In this document: piece by piece, positions 31,518 to 41,725 of the stretch | Numbering within the stretch: position 1 is the first letter of the stretch | Layout of the letters: every line of letters starts with the position of its first letter | NCBI GenBank assembly: GCA_027257055.1 | Contig: JAPVLO010000115.1 | Span: 3,844,001 to 3,908,000, forward strand | Origin: Cephalopachus bancanus | Taxonomy: Eukaryota > Chordata > Mammalia > Primates > Tarsiidae | Reading direction: 5' to 3' | Length of the DNA: 64,000 nt | Position numbers and translations under genes: made by a program | The notes under the pieces: generated by a model | Database searches by the model: none | The model's input: the letters and a program-made list of their open reading frames with translations, nothing else | What the model was told of the DNA's origin: nothing

Positions 31518-31656
31518 GCCGGACACAGTGGTTCATGCCTGTAATTCCAGCACTTTGGGAGGCAAAGGTAGGAGAACTGCTTGAGCCCAGGAGTTCAAGA
31601 CCAGCCTTGGCAACATAATAAGATCTCATCTCTCTATATAAAAATTAATTAATTAA
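31518..31656 (+). mobile_element. Alu left monomer (half-Alu)
   Basis: Only a left arm is present: 'gccggacacagtggttcatg' to 'ataagatctcatctctctat', then an A/T-rich end. The next Alu has inserted in its tail. Confidence 0.85.
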
Positions 31657-31939
31657 GCCCAGGTGCAGCGGCTCACACCTGTAATCCTAACACTTTGGGA
31701 GGCCAAGGCAGGAGGACTGCTTGAGCACAGTTCAAGACCAGCCTGGGCAGTATAGCAAGATCTTGTCTCTACAAAAAAAATTTTTTTTAATGAGCTGGCT
31801 ATGATGGTGCATGCCTACAGTCCCACCTACTCAGGAAGCAAAAGAAAAAAAATCACCTGATCCCAGTAGGTCAAAGTTGTGGTGAGCCATGATCATACCA
31901 CTGTACTCCAGCCTAAGTGAGACTCACACTAAAAAAAAA
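31657..31939 (+). mobile_element. Alu inserted into the tail of a half-Alu
   Basis: The element runs from 'gcccaggtgcagcggctcac' to an A tail. It is flanked by AAATTAATTAATTAA on both sides (31,642-31,656 and 31,940-31,954), so the insertion hit an A/T-rich tail. Confidence 0.9.
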
Positions 31940-31974
31940 AATTAATTAATTAAAAGGGGTTTTTTCAGTTTTAT

Positions 31975-32256
31975 GTTTGAGTAGGAGTCCCACTCTATCG
32001 CCCAGGCTAGAGGGCAGTGGCACGCTCAGCCACCGCAGCCTCGACCTGCTGGACTCAGACAATCCTTCCGCCTCAGCCTTCCAAGTAGCTAGAACTACAG
32101 GCATGCGCCACCACACCCAGCTAATTTTTTGATTCATTGTAGAGATGAGGTCTCGCCAATTGCCTGGGCTGGTCTCAAGCGGGTGGGCTCAGGCAATCCT
32201 CTCACCTTGGCCTCCCAAAGTGCTGGGATTATAGCCATGAGCCACCACGCCTGGCC
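31975..32256 (-). mobile_element. Alu, lineage-specific type, inverted
   Basis: 'gagtcccactctatcgccc', 'gcagcctcgacctgctggac', 'ttgattcattgtagagatg' and 'gccaccacgcctggcc'. It faces the preceding plus-strand Alu only about 35 bases away. Confidence 0.93.
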
Positions 32257-32266
32257 TTAAAAGTTT

Positions 32267-32533
32267 TGTTTTTTTTTTTTGAGTTGGAGTCTCACTCTGT
32301 CACCCGGCCACTGCAGCCACGACCTGCTGGGCTCCGGCAATCCTTCCGCCTCAGCCTTCCAAGTAGCTGGAACTACAGGCGTGTGCTACCACGCCCAACT
32401 AATTTTTGATTAATTGCAGAGATGAGGTCTCGCCAAGTTGCCCAGGCAGGTCTCGAACCCACGAACTCAGACAATCCACTCACCTCAGCATCCCAAAGTG
32501 CTGGGATTATAGGTTGAGCCATTGAGCCCGGCC
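32267..32533 (-). mobile_element. Alu, lineage-specific type, inverted, small deletion
   Basis: After a T-tract and 'gagtctcactctgtcacccg', the usual 'ctggagtgcagtgg' is missing. It ends 'gagccattgagcccggcc'. AAAAGTTTT flanks both ends. Confidence 0.92.
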
Positions 32534-32739
32534 AAAAGTTTTTTTTTTTTTTTTTAAACCATTTACTATTTAAAATTTTTTAAAATCTTTGTATTCAAAT
32601 TATTCATTTATTCCATCAGGCAGTCTGTCAATATCTTTTTTAAAAAAATTTTACTATTAAGAACCAAAACATCCACTCATTAGTTTTACAATGACAGTTC
32701 TGAAAAATTTACATAAAGATCTGTTACCAGAAATAATCT

Positions 32740-32878
32740 AGTCAAGCATGGTGACTCACAACTGTAAATCCCAGCACTTTGGGAGGACAAGGCAGAAGGA
32801 TCACTTGAGGCCAGGAGCTCAAGACCAGCCTGACATAGTGAGAACCTGTCTCTTCAAAAAACAAGAAAGAATAAAAAT
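32740..32878 (+). mobile_element. Alu left monomer with target-site duplication
   Basis: A left arm only, 'gtcaagcatggtgactcaca' to 'gagaacctgtctcttc', ends in an A-rich tail. AAATAATCT flanks it (32,731-32,739 and 32,879-32,887), showing that it was inserted as a half unit. Confidence 0.88.
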
Positions 32879-33218
32879 AAATAATCTGAAATTCTTATCA
32901 AACACTTAAATATTTTGTCAACTCAGAATTCTGGAAAAGAAACAGAATTATGTGTCGTGCAGTGAAAACACACTGTGAGTAGTGCAGCAGGTCCCTGGAG
33001 TCTGTGGAAGGTGCTCTGAGTTGCTCTCTGTGGGCCAGACCATCCACGGCCCCTCTGAGATCAATGGTATGGACCCGCGTTCCCAACAGATGTCTGTCCA
33101 GCAACAGGAATCAGGTCTGTGACTGGGAACCGAGGCCACTTCCTCGACATATCACCAATAGCCCCCATGAGGGCACATTCTCAGAAGACCCCTTTTGGTA
33201 AGCTTAATTTTTTTTTCC

Positions 33219-33500
33219 AGCCATGCGTGGTGGCTCACGCTTATAATCCCAGCAGTTTGGGAGGCGGAGGCAAGAGGATTGCCTGAGCCCAGGGATCCGA
33301 GACTAGCCTGGGCAATACAGCAAGACTTCCTCTCTACAATAAATAAAAAAACTAGGCGGATGTGGGGGCATACGCCATACAGCTACTCGGAAGGCGGAGA
33401 TGGATGGATCACTTGAGCCCAACAGGTGGAGGCTTCAGAGGCTGTAAACACGCCACTGCACTCCAGCCTGGGTGACAGAGTGAGATTCCAACTCAAAAAA
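33219..33500 (+). mobile_element. Alu, lineage-specific type
   Basis: 'agccatgcgtggtggctcac', 'ggattgcctgagcccaggg', 'ctacaataaataaaaaaact' and 'gcccaacaggtggaggc'. It is diverged. Confidence 0.9.
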
Positions 33501-33544
33501 ATGTTTTTCATGGCAGGAGGAGGAGAGGAAAAGCTTAGGATTTG

Positions 33545-33760
33545 GAGAGAGTCAACGGGATTCAAGGCCTAGTTTTGTTCCTTTTAGCTCTTGGCTGCTC
33601 AACTTGACTTCTCTGAATTCCAGTGTCCTCATGTCTTTAGTGGGGAGATTTACCTGCCAAGATTTTTTGAAAGGCTTAAATTAAATATTTTTTGAACGCG
33701 AAAGCACCTCGCATGGAGACGGGCACGTGGCAGCCGCTCACATCATGTCATTCCTTCTGG
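33545..33760 (+). repeat. MIR
   Basis: 'ggattcaaggcctagttttg', 'agtgtcctcatgtctttag', 'aaaggcttaaattaaatatt' and 'catggagacgggcacgtgg' follow the MIR order. Confidence 0.6.
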
Positions 33761-34351
33761 GAACACCATCACTGTCCTAGTTCTCCAGCACCTTGGGCAG
33801 AGGCATGCTTGGAGACACGCGAGGGTGATATCAGGCACCCAACTTGTGTTCTCACCTCCGTGGCCACGAGGCGGAGGGCTTATCTTCCTCCACCTTCGAA
33901 CTCTTAAATTTCTTCTATGAAACAGTTTCAAACCACCACATGGGCTCTAAAACAAGCAACTTACGAAAAAGGAAATGGCGAGCTTAATGCAACACTATTC
34001 CACTAGGTGGTGCTGCATGTTCAAACTTTCCCTCAATTTACGCCAAAATATGAATTTCTAAAGCAGGAAACGGACTGAACCTTTCTTGGAAGAGGAGAGA
34101 AAAATAGGTGTGTCACAAAAAAGATAATGTATTAATAATTCTTCCAAAAAGTCTGAAGTCACCATCGAGTGACGGAGATGGCCCCTCGGCGCGCACGATC
34201 TCGAGGACCCGAAGCCCCTCCAGTCACCAAGCACATCGATGGCCGTAACGTCGGACGGTTTGACAACGACTTCCCATATTTGCTTTTTGTTGTTAACAAA
34301 ACTCTGGTCGTGTGTTTCCAGTTAGCAAATTCGTAGGCCATGGCGGCTTGT
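33761..34351. other. PCBD2: Intron 1 of PCBD2 close to exon 1
   Basis: The stretch is A+T-rich except for a CpG-containing patch at 34,170-34,260 that forms the shore of the CpG island. No gene is recognised. Confidence 0.4.
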
Positions 34352-34493
34352 TTTCATTTTTGTTTTTTGAGGCAGGGTCTCGCTCCGTCGCCCAGGCTGG
34401 AGTGGAGCGGCTGGATCATCGCTCACTACAGCCTCGAACTCTTGGGCTCAAGCGATCCTCCCGAGGAGTGGGACCACAGGCGCGAGCCCGGCC
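34352..34493 (-). mobile_element. Partial inverted Alu 190 bases downstream of PCBD2 exon 1
   Basis: 'ggcagggtctcgctccgtcg', 'actacagcctcgaactcttg' and 'ccacaggcgcgagcccggcc' show an Alu with a large internal deletion. Its CpGs are unusually well kept, as expected inside an unmethylated island. Confidence 0.85.
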
Positions 34494-35290
34494 TACGGCG
34501 GAACCTGAAAGCCACGAGGAAAGCGGCAGACGCTGCGAACACCGCGCCTCCGACCCGCGCGTGGGACGCGGGGACCCCACGCCCGACCCCAAGGCCCGGC
34601 CCACTTTGGAGCCGCCGGGTCCCCGCCCCGCAGCGGGCGCCGCCGGGCCTGGCGCTCCTCCCGCCCCGCTCGGCACTCACCATGGCCGCGAGCCCCGCGC
34701 CCCGGGCCCGCAGCGCCGCCAGCAAGCGCCGCGTCGCCCCCCGCGCCCCGGGCGCCGCCGCCATGGCCGCCCGCCGGGGGCTGCCCCGCGCGCCGCCTGC
34801 CCGCCCAGCCGCCCCTCGGCCGCGCTCCCCGGGCCCCCCGCACGGCCGGACGCGCGGCGCAGGCCCCGAAGGCCCCCGAGCTCCCGCGGCCGCAGACTCT
34901 ATCGGCCGCCGGGCGGGCGGGGCCGAGCCCTCAGCCCCGCCCCCGCGCTCCCGCCCGCGCCTCGGACCAACCCCCCCGCCCCCGCCGCCCGCCCGCCGCG
35001 TGCGCGCCGCGGGGGCGGCCGGCCGGCCGGCCGGCGCTGGGCCTGCCCGGGGTCCCCTCTCCGCGCTGGGAAAGGCTCGGGCGCCCGCCGGCCTCGGGTT
35101 CGCGGACGCGCCGCGCGTGCGGACGCCACGCGGGGCGGCGGGGTGCACCCTCCGCGACCGCGGGAGGACGTCGCGCGCAGGGACGAGGGGACGCGAGTTG
35201 CGGAGGCTCGGGGACCACCGCCTCTCTCGCTCATTCGGCGCTCGCGGGGCGCAGTGAGCCGTGGTAGGTCACGGTGGCGTCTAAGTCCGG
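34490..35290. promoter_or_regulatory. PCBD2: CpG island and promoter region of PCBD2
   Basis: This is an extremely G+C-rich, CpG-dense block around and upstream of PCBD2 exon 1, against an A+T-rich background. It contains GC-box sequence (GCCCCGCCCCCGC at 34,934-34,946) and a short CCGG tandem near 35,018-35,036 that is self-complementary. No TATA box is evident. Transcription of PCBD2 should start between about 34,770 and 35,000 on the minus strand, but the exact start cannot be read from sequence. Long open frames on both strands here come from the lack of A/T-rich stop codons. Confidence 0.8.
34681..34764 (-). CDS. PCBD2: PCBD2 coding exon 1 (pterin-4a-carbinolamine dehydratase 2)
   Basis: On the minus strand an ATG at 34,764 opens 28 codons beginning MAAAPGARGATRRLLAALRA and ending LAAM, followed at once by a GTGAGT donor (34,675-34,680). 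Residues match the start of human PCBD2 (also called DCoH2/DCoHm) as I recall it, an Arg/Ala/Leu-rich leader thought to support mitochondrial targeting. The family dehydrates 4a-hydroxytetrahydrobiopterin during biopterin recycling and can act as a dimerisation cofactor for HNF1. The exon ends in phase 0, so it joins exon 2 to give [15 protein letters not shown] as in human. It sits inside a CpG island with GC boxes just upstream, as expected for a housekeeping promoter. A second in-frame ATG is the last codon of the exon and could start a shorter form without the leader. Exons 3-4 are not in the window. Confidence 0.9.
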
Positions 35291-35420
35291 CAGCCGTGGG
35301 TTCGAATGCACGCTCTGCTCAGTCCGCGCTTAGCGGCCAGGCCCTTGAGTCCGCTGGCTCACCTGTCTGCAGGATAGACGTCTGGAAAGCCCGGCGTTTC
35401 ACACTCTCTAAAAGGGGCTG
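35270..35420 (+). repeat. MIR at the edge of the CpG island
   Basis: 'gtgggttcgaatgcacgctc', 'agtccgctggctcacctgtc' and 'ctctaaaaggggctgac' correspond to the MIR tRNA-derived and core parts. CpGs are retained. Confidence 0.5.
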
Positions 35421-35534
35421 ACGCCGGATAGGTGTGAACAGATTTAGATAAATGTCCTCCTGGATTGTCTTTTGGGAGGTATTCTTTTATGTTTATGTGT
35501 GTTTATCGTCTGTTTTGTTTGGGGGGGGGTTCTT

Positions 35535-35680
35535 TCTTTTTTGACTTTTTTTTTTGAGATGTAATTGACACATCATAAAACTCTTTTTTCATTTTTGAGA
35601 TGTAATGAACATACCAAAAAATTCACTTTAAAGCATACAGTGTTTTAGTATATTCACTGGTATCTTTTTTTTTAACTAGT
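35535..35680 (-). repeat. Old L1-type 3' fragment, partly duplicated
   Basis: 'tttttgagatgtaattgaca' and 'tttttgagatgtaatgaaca' are two imperfect copies of the same phrase, followed by 'caaaaaattcactttaaagc'. The phrase is typical of old mammalian L1 ends read in reverse. Confidence 0.4.
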
Positions 35681-36924
35681 TCAAGCAAATTAATAACGTA
35701 AGCAGTTTTGCAGGGGAGTCTAATTTCACTTTGGCAATTGTTGGCAGTCCATCCATATGGACTTAGGAAAAACAAAGCCTTTTGCCTCAAATTGGCCTAA
35801 AATTCATGGACTTCTCGCCTGACATACAATTGCCCATTTGACAAGATTTAACTATTTCAAAAACAAAACTCAGGAGAGGAATCATGCTGGGGGCCCTGAT
35901 CAAGTGTCATTGGTCTCAAGGCATGTATCTGAGACACTCTGGTTTCTTTTGCCTGATGCCTAAGGCAGACAGATGCCAGGGGTGGAATTATAACTTGTAT
36001 TTCTAGTATTTACACTGGGTGTTTGTGATCATGAAAAAAAAAACTCAGATCAGCCCAATGAAGTGAGAACTAAAAAATGAAGTGTGGGTGTGAGTTGACA
36101 AGTTAGTGGCCCTTCCTCATTTTCAGTAAGTTTAATTTCATCACTTTCCTTCCTTAATACCACTGTATGAGGCTGTGGCATCTCAGGTCTAGTCACGAAA
36201 GCAGCAGCAGAAGGATGCTAGGGCCCAAGGAAGCCATGTCTGCCAAAAGGGGCTGTGAATGCTCTGCGCTCACACGTAGCTCCCCCATCAATAGGATTGA
36301 AGTCCCTTGGCAAAGATTTACCAGCCATATCCTGGGTCGTGAATACCCTGGCCTTGGATGGTTTTGCTGGTTTTGGACCACTGCTTCCCCACTTCACACC
36401 AGTGTTTCCTAGCTGGTCCTCTCTCTGCTCAAACCTCCTGTCCAGGGAATGGCTCTGCTGCACATCTCCTGCCAAGGGAACCCCACGTGACTGGTCTCAG
36501 AGAAGTGTTAGAAGCTGTGACCTCTGGGTCATCCTAGGAGCTTTCCCTCACACCCCCAGACTAGAGTGGGGACCTATTATATATGGACATTCTTGTATCT
36601 TTGATAGAATAATTCTCTACCAGAGATGAGACTATATACAATAATAATATCCAGAAAAAGATGGGTTAAGTAAACAATGCTGAACCTACTCAAAGGCCTA
36701 GTATGTGACTAAGGTTAGGAAAGTTATTACCAACAGTGAAATTTTTATCATTTGTTAAGCACCAAGAAAAGTGATAAATTATAGCAATATGATGAGTACA
36801 ACTATGGGAAATACACAGGCGAAAGACCTGAGGGACATGCATGCATTCAATGGTCACTTGGGTCCTGGGGCAGGGCTGGGAGGTGCCACCCACATAGAGG
36901 TTCTGGAGAAAGAATCATTGTAAG

Positions 36925-37095
36925 AAGCTGCATGGCCAAGAACAAGTTATTTGGGGCCTTAGTTTATTCTCTAAAATGAGGCTATTTAATAGTATCAATC
37001 TCGTGTGACTGTTATTGGAGAAATAAAAATAGAACATGCAAAGCATTTACAACAGCACCTAGTACTCACATAGTAATAATTCAAATGTTATTATA
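36925..37095 (+). repeat. MIR
   Basis: 'ggccaagaacaagttatttg', 'ttctctaaaatgaggctatt' and 'gcacctagtactcacatag' are the MIR landmarks. Confidence 0.65.
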
Positions 37096-37159
37096 GCCAA
37101 TGGAATCACTAGAGTTTTTTTTTTTCTTATGTTTGTAATTACAGGTATATACGTATATG

Positions 37160-37280
37160 TGAAGGTTCAAGTCCCAGCTTCATCAACTCACTACCTATGC
37201 AACCTAGGCAAGTTATTTAACCTCTCTATACTTCAGCTTGCTCATCTGTAAAATGGAAATAATAGTGCCATTCTGAGTCA
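37160..37280 (+). repeat. MIR
   Basis: 'ggttcaagtcccagcttc', 'gcaagttatttaacctctc' and 'ctcatctgtaaaatggaaat' are close to the MIR consensus. Confidence 0.85.
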
Positions 37281-37789
37281 CGGTTCCCTCCTGCCAGTGA
37301 CCACCCCAAGCATAGCTATTGACATAAAGTTACAAACTCCCATTCAACATAACACTGAGAAGGAGACTTGTCTGATGTTTTATTTCTACAGAATTTAGGT
37401 ACCTTGTGAAATAAAGTCAACTATTCTAAAACACTAGAAACAATAAGTATAAAAGTAATTTATCACTGGGTAATCAGCTAGCTGCCTTACATCTAAATTT
37501 GAGGTTATTTTAGAATCTGCTTTTCAAAAAGTTTGTGTAAAGTACATGTCTCTTTACTAAGTCTGTCCTGACTAAAATCAACTTGGGCAAGAACCTAGCA
37601 CAGTTCTAGGGACATTCAAAGTGTCAATTAATCCATGCTGGTTAAATAGCTATGAATGAAATTTAGACTTTAGCACAGAGCTGATAATAAATGAGCTTTA
37701 GTTATAGCATCTACTTTCTCCTAATATCTGCCTTGCCCAGAAAAAAACTTAAACCACTTCAGATTTTTTCAGTGAATGTGGAGATCACA

Positions 37790-38338
37790 AACACCAAGAT
37801 TTGACACTTTTATTTTCCAATAATTGCTACTTTTGGGGTCACATTAATCAATTCTAATTCCTCTTCTCATAACAGAACACTTTCTGCTGCAGACTCTGGA
37901 AGAGAAATTGCAAACAAACAGAAAACAAACCTTTTGAGCATATTTAAGGAGTCAAGAGTTTTCTCCAACTATAATCTGAAAGTCCTATTTTTGCCTTCTG
38001 TATCATAAGCATGTTGACATTTTTCTCACTTTTGTACCAGAATATGTCTTCACATTTCAAACTGGATTACTCTTCAAATATCCGATTATGTTCAAGTAGT
38101 AAGAACAAGAACAGTGCATTCCATTGAATATTTTTGCATTTGCTTATTGCAATACTAGCTAAAACACCAGTTTATAATTTTTTTAATACATTCAATAGTT
38201 CAACAAATGCATGATTCTTTTCATCTGACTGAAGTTGTAAGTCAACACTTTACTGGAGAAAAGATATAAAATTGTAGCACTAATTTCTGAAATGAAGGAC
38301 TGAAATTCCTCTTTCTAGCTTCTTCTTTCAGTCCACCA
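37790..38338 (-). other. TXNDC15: TXNDC15 3' UTR with likely polyadenylation site
   Basis: The sequence left of the stop codon is A+T-rich, with no repeat that I recognise. On the minus strand an AATAAA signal lies at 37,808-37,813 and is followed about 15 bases later by a GU-rich stretch (TTGGTGTTTGTGATC), the usual signal plus downstream element. Cleavage near 37,790 would give a 3' UTR of about 550 bases. A second AATAAA at 37,378-37,383 could serve a longer form. Confidence 0.55.
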
Positions 38339-38535
38339 CTATTCCACGTGTTCCTGCTCTTGTCCTGGAATGAGCCACCGAATGCTCTCAGTTCGAATGG
38401 TAGCATACATAACAAAACTAACTAAAAAGAATAAGGAAAATACAAGCAACCAGTCCACACTTTTCACCAGAGTGCTAGGAAGAGGGCCTATTTGGTCAGC
38501 TAGAGTTACCACCACATTTTTCTTGGCTTCTATAC
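38339..38535 (-). CDS. TXNDC15: TXNDC15 coding exon 5 (transmembrane anchor and C-terminus)
   Basis: This minus-strand terminal coding exon has a TTTCAG acceptor preceded by a pyrimidine tract. It encodes GIEAKKNVVVTLADQIGPLP, then a membrane segment of about 20 residues (WLLVFSLFFLVSFVMY), then a short tail ATIRTESIRWLIPGQEQEHVE and a TAG stop at 38,339-38,341. This gives a type I membrane protein with a lumenal thioredoxin domain and a cytoplasmic tail of about 20 residues. The exon is almost the same as human as I recall it. The 3' UTR continues to the left. Confidence 0.94.
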
Positions 38536-38961
38536 CTGAAAGAAAAAACAACTGTTTCAAATCAGATGTTTTTAAAACGCACCCACCAAGATTTTTTTGA
38601 AGTATTATGCATGGTATGCAAAATGACATGCAGTCCTAAAATAAACACCGTTCCTAGTATATATGGGATGGATTTCACTTGCCTGTCAGTGTAATTTGTA
38701 ACTTGCCTTTCTGTCCACCACATCAAAGGATCAAGAATCCATTCAGTTAGTTGTTCAAAGCCAAAACGCTAGAATTTCTGTGAACTCGTCAGAGGTTTCT
38801 TAGTCAATGCATTGTAAGAGTTGCCTTTTGTTCTCTTTTGAGACCATAGTTCAATAAGTAACTAGTAAAGCTAGTCTCAGGAGTCTACAGGATGTTTTCA
38901 CAAGTTAAATAATACTAAATTAAAGTGCTTTTAAATAATTTACTGAAATAATTATTAGAAT

Positions 38962-39252
38962 AGCCAGTCACGGTGGTTTATGCCTGTAATCCCAGCACTT
39001 TGGGAGGACAAGGTGGGAAGTCTGCCTAAGCCCAGGAGTTTGAAACCATCCTGGACAACACAGCAAGAACCCGCCTCTACAAAACAATTAGCCAGTTGTG
39101 ATGGTGCGTGCCTGTAGTCCCAGCTACTCGGAAGGCTGAGACTGAAGGATGGCCTGAGTCCGGGAGGTCAAGTCTGCGGTGAGGCTTGATCGTGCCACTG
39201 CACTCCAGCCTGGGCAACAGAGACCCTGAATCAAACAACAACAACAACAAAA
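38962..39252 (+). mobile_element. Alu, older type, in TXNDC15 intron 4
   Basis: 'agccagtcacggtggtttat', 'gtagtcccagctactcgg' and 'cactccagcctgggcaacag', with a CAACAACAACAA tail. Confidence 0.92.
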
Positions 39253-39714
39253 GAACAACTAGCCATCACTAGGATCAGTGATTAAGTAACGCTTTGCCTC
39301 CTAGATTTTCTTGTTCTAGTTTTGGTTAGAGCATTGAACAACATGGCCCCCTCCGCCCACATCAATCTAAATGACAATCAGGGATCTGGAACAAAACTTG
39401 GAACAGCTAAGCATCTAGTGATATCCCACTTTTACTCCTATGAACTAACTCAGCTCTTTATTCTTTAGTGTTAGATAAAAGTGGTTTCTTGCAACTTAAT
39501 ATATATGGAATGTGTGTTATAACTTGTATTTATTTCCAATGAGTAGACATTGGGAAGAGTGGGATGTGCATAATTGAGGCAGAAAAGTTTTTGAGGAATG
39601 AGCTTTTCCAATGGAGGACATTTCTTCAATTTATGTGCTTAAACTTTTAGAGTAAAAAATAAGGGCGCAAGTTTTGGCAAATACTGAGGAATTAAAATAG
39701 CATCTACAAATACG

Positions 39715-40135
39715 TTAATAAATGGAACACTATACAGCAACAAAAATGAACATAACCATACACAACAATGTAGATGCATCTCACAAGTATAATGTTGAAC
39801 GAAAAAAGCCAGACACAGAAGAACACAACCTGTATGTCTCCACTAATAGAAAGTTCAAAACAGCATCAGTCTGTGAAATTCGAAGCCAAGGCTGTGGTTA
39901 TCTTTGGGGAGGGCAGGAGCGGCATTACTAGCTGATGGGGCCTAGGAAGTTCTGTTTCTTGATCGGAGTACTGGTTGCCCAGGGTGTTCACTTTGTGAAA
40001 ATTCATCACCCTGTACACTAATGATACATGCATATTTTTATGTGAATATTAGACTTCAGTGGAAAATTATGTAAAAAGTTATCTGTAAGTAAGTGAAATG
40101 TATGGTATGTGAATTATATTTCAATAAACCTTATT
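39715..40135 (+). repeat. Old L1M 3' end
   Basis: 'ggaacactatacagcaacaa', 'gatgcatctcacaagtataa', 'aaaaaagccagacacagaag' and 'tatatttcaataaacctta' reproduce the usual end of old mammalian L1 copies (end of ORF2 plus 3' UTR). Confidence 0.75.
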
Positions 40136-40167
40136 TTAAATGTATCTACATTAAAATTATCTATTCA

Positions 40168-40460
40168 AGCCGGGCTCGGTGGCTCAGCCTGTAATCCCGC
40201 GCCTTTGGGAGGCTGAGGTGAGTGGATTGCCTGAGCCCGTGGGTTCGAGACCTGCCTGGGCAGCGAGACCTCACCTCTACAATAAATCAAAAAATTAGCC
40301 GGGCGTGGTAGCGCATGCCTGTAATTCCGGCTACTCGGAAGGCTGAGGCGGAAGGATCGCCGGAGCCCGGCAGGTGGAGGCTGCGGTGGCCGGCAGCGGT
40401 CACTGCACTCCAGTCTGGGTGAGTGAGACTCCAACTCAAAAAAAAAAAAAAAAAAAAAAA
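40168..40460 (+). mobile_element. Young lineage-specific Alu
   Basis: 'agccgggctcggtggctcag' head, 'ctacaataaatcaaaaaatt', and an uninterrupted run of over 20 A. AAAATTATCTATTCA is repeated at both sides (unique core TTATCTATTCA). CpGs are well kept, indicating a recent insertion. Confidence 0.96.
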
Positions 40461-40524
40461 TTATCTATTCATGTTAAGCTTGACAATGATCAGCAAATAT
40501 ATATAGAGAGAGAGGACCCCCCAA

Positions 40525-41155
40525 AAAACAGTTTATTTATAAAAACTTGTATATTTATTCTTACATGTTTAAGCTTCAGTAACCTTCAAAGTACTCTCTG
40601 TTTGATGCTATACACCTATCAAGATGCTTTTTCCACTGCTCAAAACAGTTTTTGAACTCATCAATTTTGATGTCTTTTAGTGCTTCTGCCCTTTTTTGCT
40701 TCACCTCTTGCACATCAGCAAAACGTTTCCCTTTGAGGAATTTTTTCATCAAGGAAAACAAAAAAAGTCACTTGGGGCAAAATCAAGTGAACAGAGAGGG
40801 TGGGGCACAGGAATCATGACATTTTTGGTCAAAAACTGCTGAACATTTAGCACAGTGTGGGCAGGTACATTGCTTTGGTGGAAGAACCAGTTACCTGTTT
40901 GCCACAACTTGGGAGGTTTCTTCTACAAATTGTGATGCAACCTTCTCAAAGCTTCCAGATAAAAGCTTTGGTTGATCATTTGAGCTGAAGGAACAAATTC
41001 CCAGTGTACTATAAGGGGCCCGCCCTCCCAAAGATAATTCCGTGTTTTTGAGGGTCCCCTCATTGTTGGTTTTTGTTTTGTTTTGTGTTGTTTTAAGAGA
41101 CACAGTCTGATTGGAAGATATTTAGCAGGATCATAGCAGTTCATCAAAAAAGTAG
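40525..41155 (-). pseudogene. Decayed mariner-type transposase (C-terminal half)
   Basis: The minus strand encodes remnants of a Tc1/mariner transposase. They include an EFVPSAQMINQSFYLEALRR-like segment, the catalytic-loop region read as FFHQSNVPAH where HDNxPAH is expected, a final aspartate in FAPSDFF, and a C-terminus with KRFADV, NCFEQWKKHLDRC and EYFEG at 40,576-40,761. The second catalytic Asp has become Ser, frames are broken, and the N-terminal part is missing, with an inverted Alu adjoining at 41,165. The C-terminus differs from human Hsmar1 as I recall it, so this is another mariner lineage. It is not functional. Confidence 0.85.
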
Positions 41156-41164
41156 TTTTGTTTT

Positions 41165-41460
41165 TGGGGGGATGTTTTTTGTGAGGCGGGGTCTCACTTT
41201 GTTGCCCAGGCTAGAGTGCAGGGGCATGGTCGCAGCTCACTACAGCCTCGAACTCCTGGGCAAGTGATCCTCCCATCTCAACTGCCAGAGTAGCTGGGAC
41301 TACAGCCACATGCCACCATATCCAGCTAATTTTTTTATTTTTTGTAGAGATGAGGTCTCACTATGTTACCCAGGCTGGTCTGGAATCCTGGAGTCAAGTG
41401 ATCTTCCCACGTTGGCTTCTCAAAGTGCTGTGATTACAGGTATGAGCCACCATGCCCAGA
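41165..41460 (-). mobile_element. Alu, older type, inverted, beside the mariner copy
   Basis: 'ggggtctcactttgttgccc', 'ctacagcctcgaactcctg', 'tttttgtagagatgaggtct' and 'gagccaccatgcccaga' are visible. Confidence 0.92.
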
Positions 41461-41594
41461 CATGAAAGAAGTGTTACAACTCAAAGTCAATCTTGAATCC
41501 TTCACTTAGGATAAGGATATCAGTCAGAATCTACAGAAGGCATACACCCCCAGCAATAAAATATCTTCCTCTTCAGCATAGTCTTTCTACATAC

Positions 41595-41725
41595 CTGTCT
41601 GATTAAAAATGAAGATTTTCAGTGTTTCCAGTGTTCGATCTGTATGATTAAATCTAGCCATTGGTTTAGCTCCTTGAAATAGCAAAATGTTAGGAACAGC
41701 TACAGTGCCAAACCTGGTAGAAAGG
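41595..41725 (-). CDS. TXNDC15: TXNDC15 coding exon 4 (thioredoxin domain, C-terminal half)
   Basis: This minus-strand exon of 131 bases is bounded by a TTGCAG acceptor (after a T-rich tract) and a GTATGT donor. It completes the split Ser codon and reads [20 protein letters not shown] and then [21 protein letters not shown], ending one base into a Gly codon. VAVPN includes the cis-proline position typical of thioredoxin folds, and LLFQGAK matches the following beta strand. Two sequons (NHT, NQT) are present. It appears nearly identical to the human exon as I recall it, and shows no disruptions. Confidence 0.94.

Larger units (their letters stand above)
35681..37789. other. Intergenic stretch between PCBD2 and TXNDC15
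   Basis: No Alu is present. MIR fragments are at 36,925-37,095 and 37,160-37,280. The 36,150-36,650 portion is G+C-richer, with overlapping short frames on both strands, but I recognise nothing in it. Confidence 0.45.

Noticed and set aside
35296..35310. tRNA-like B-box sequence GTGGGTTCGAATGCA
   Set aside because: It fits the tRNA-derived head of a MIR. No tRNA cloverleaf can be completed around it.
34312..35421. Open frames of 369, 305 and 240 codons on both strands around PCBD2 exon 1
   Set aside because: They lie in a CpG island where stop codons are rare, overlap each other on both strands, and are full of low-complexity Pro/Ala/Arg/Gly. Only the PCBD2 exon 1 part of the minus-strand frame is real.
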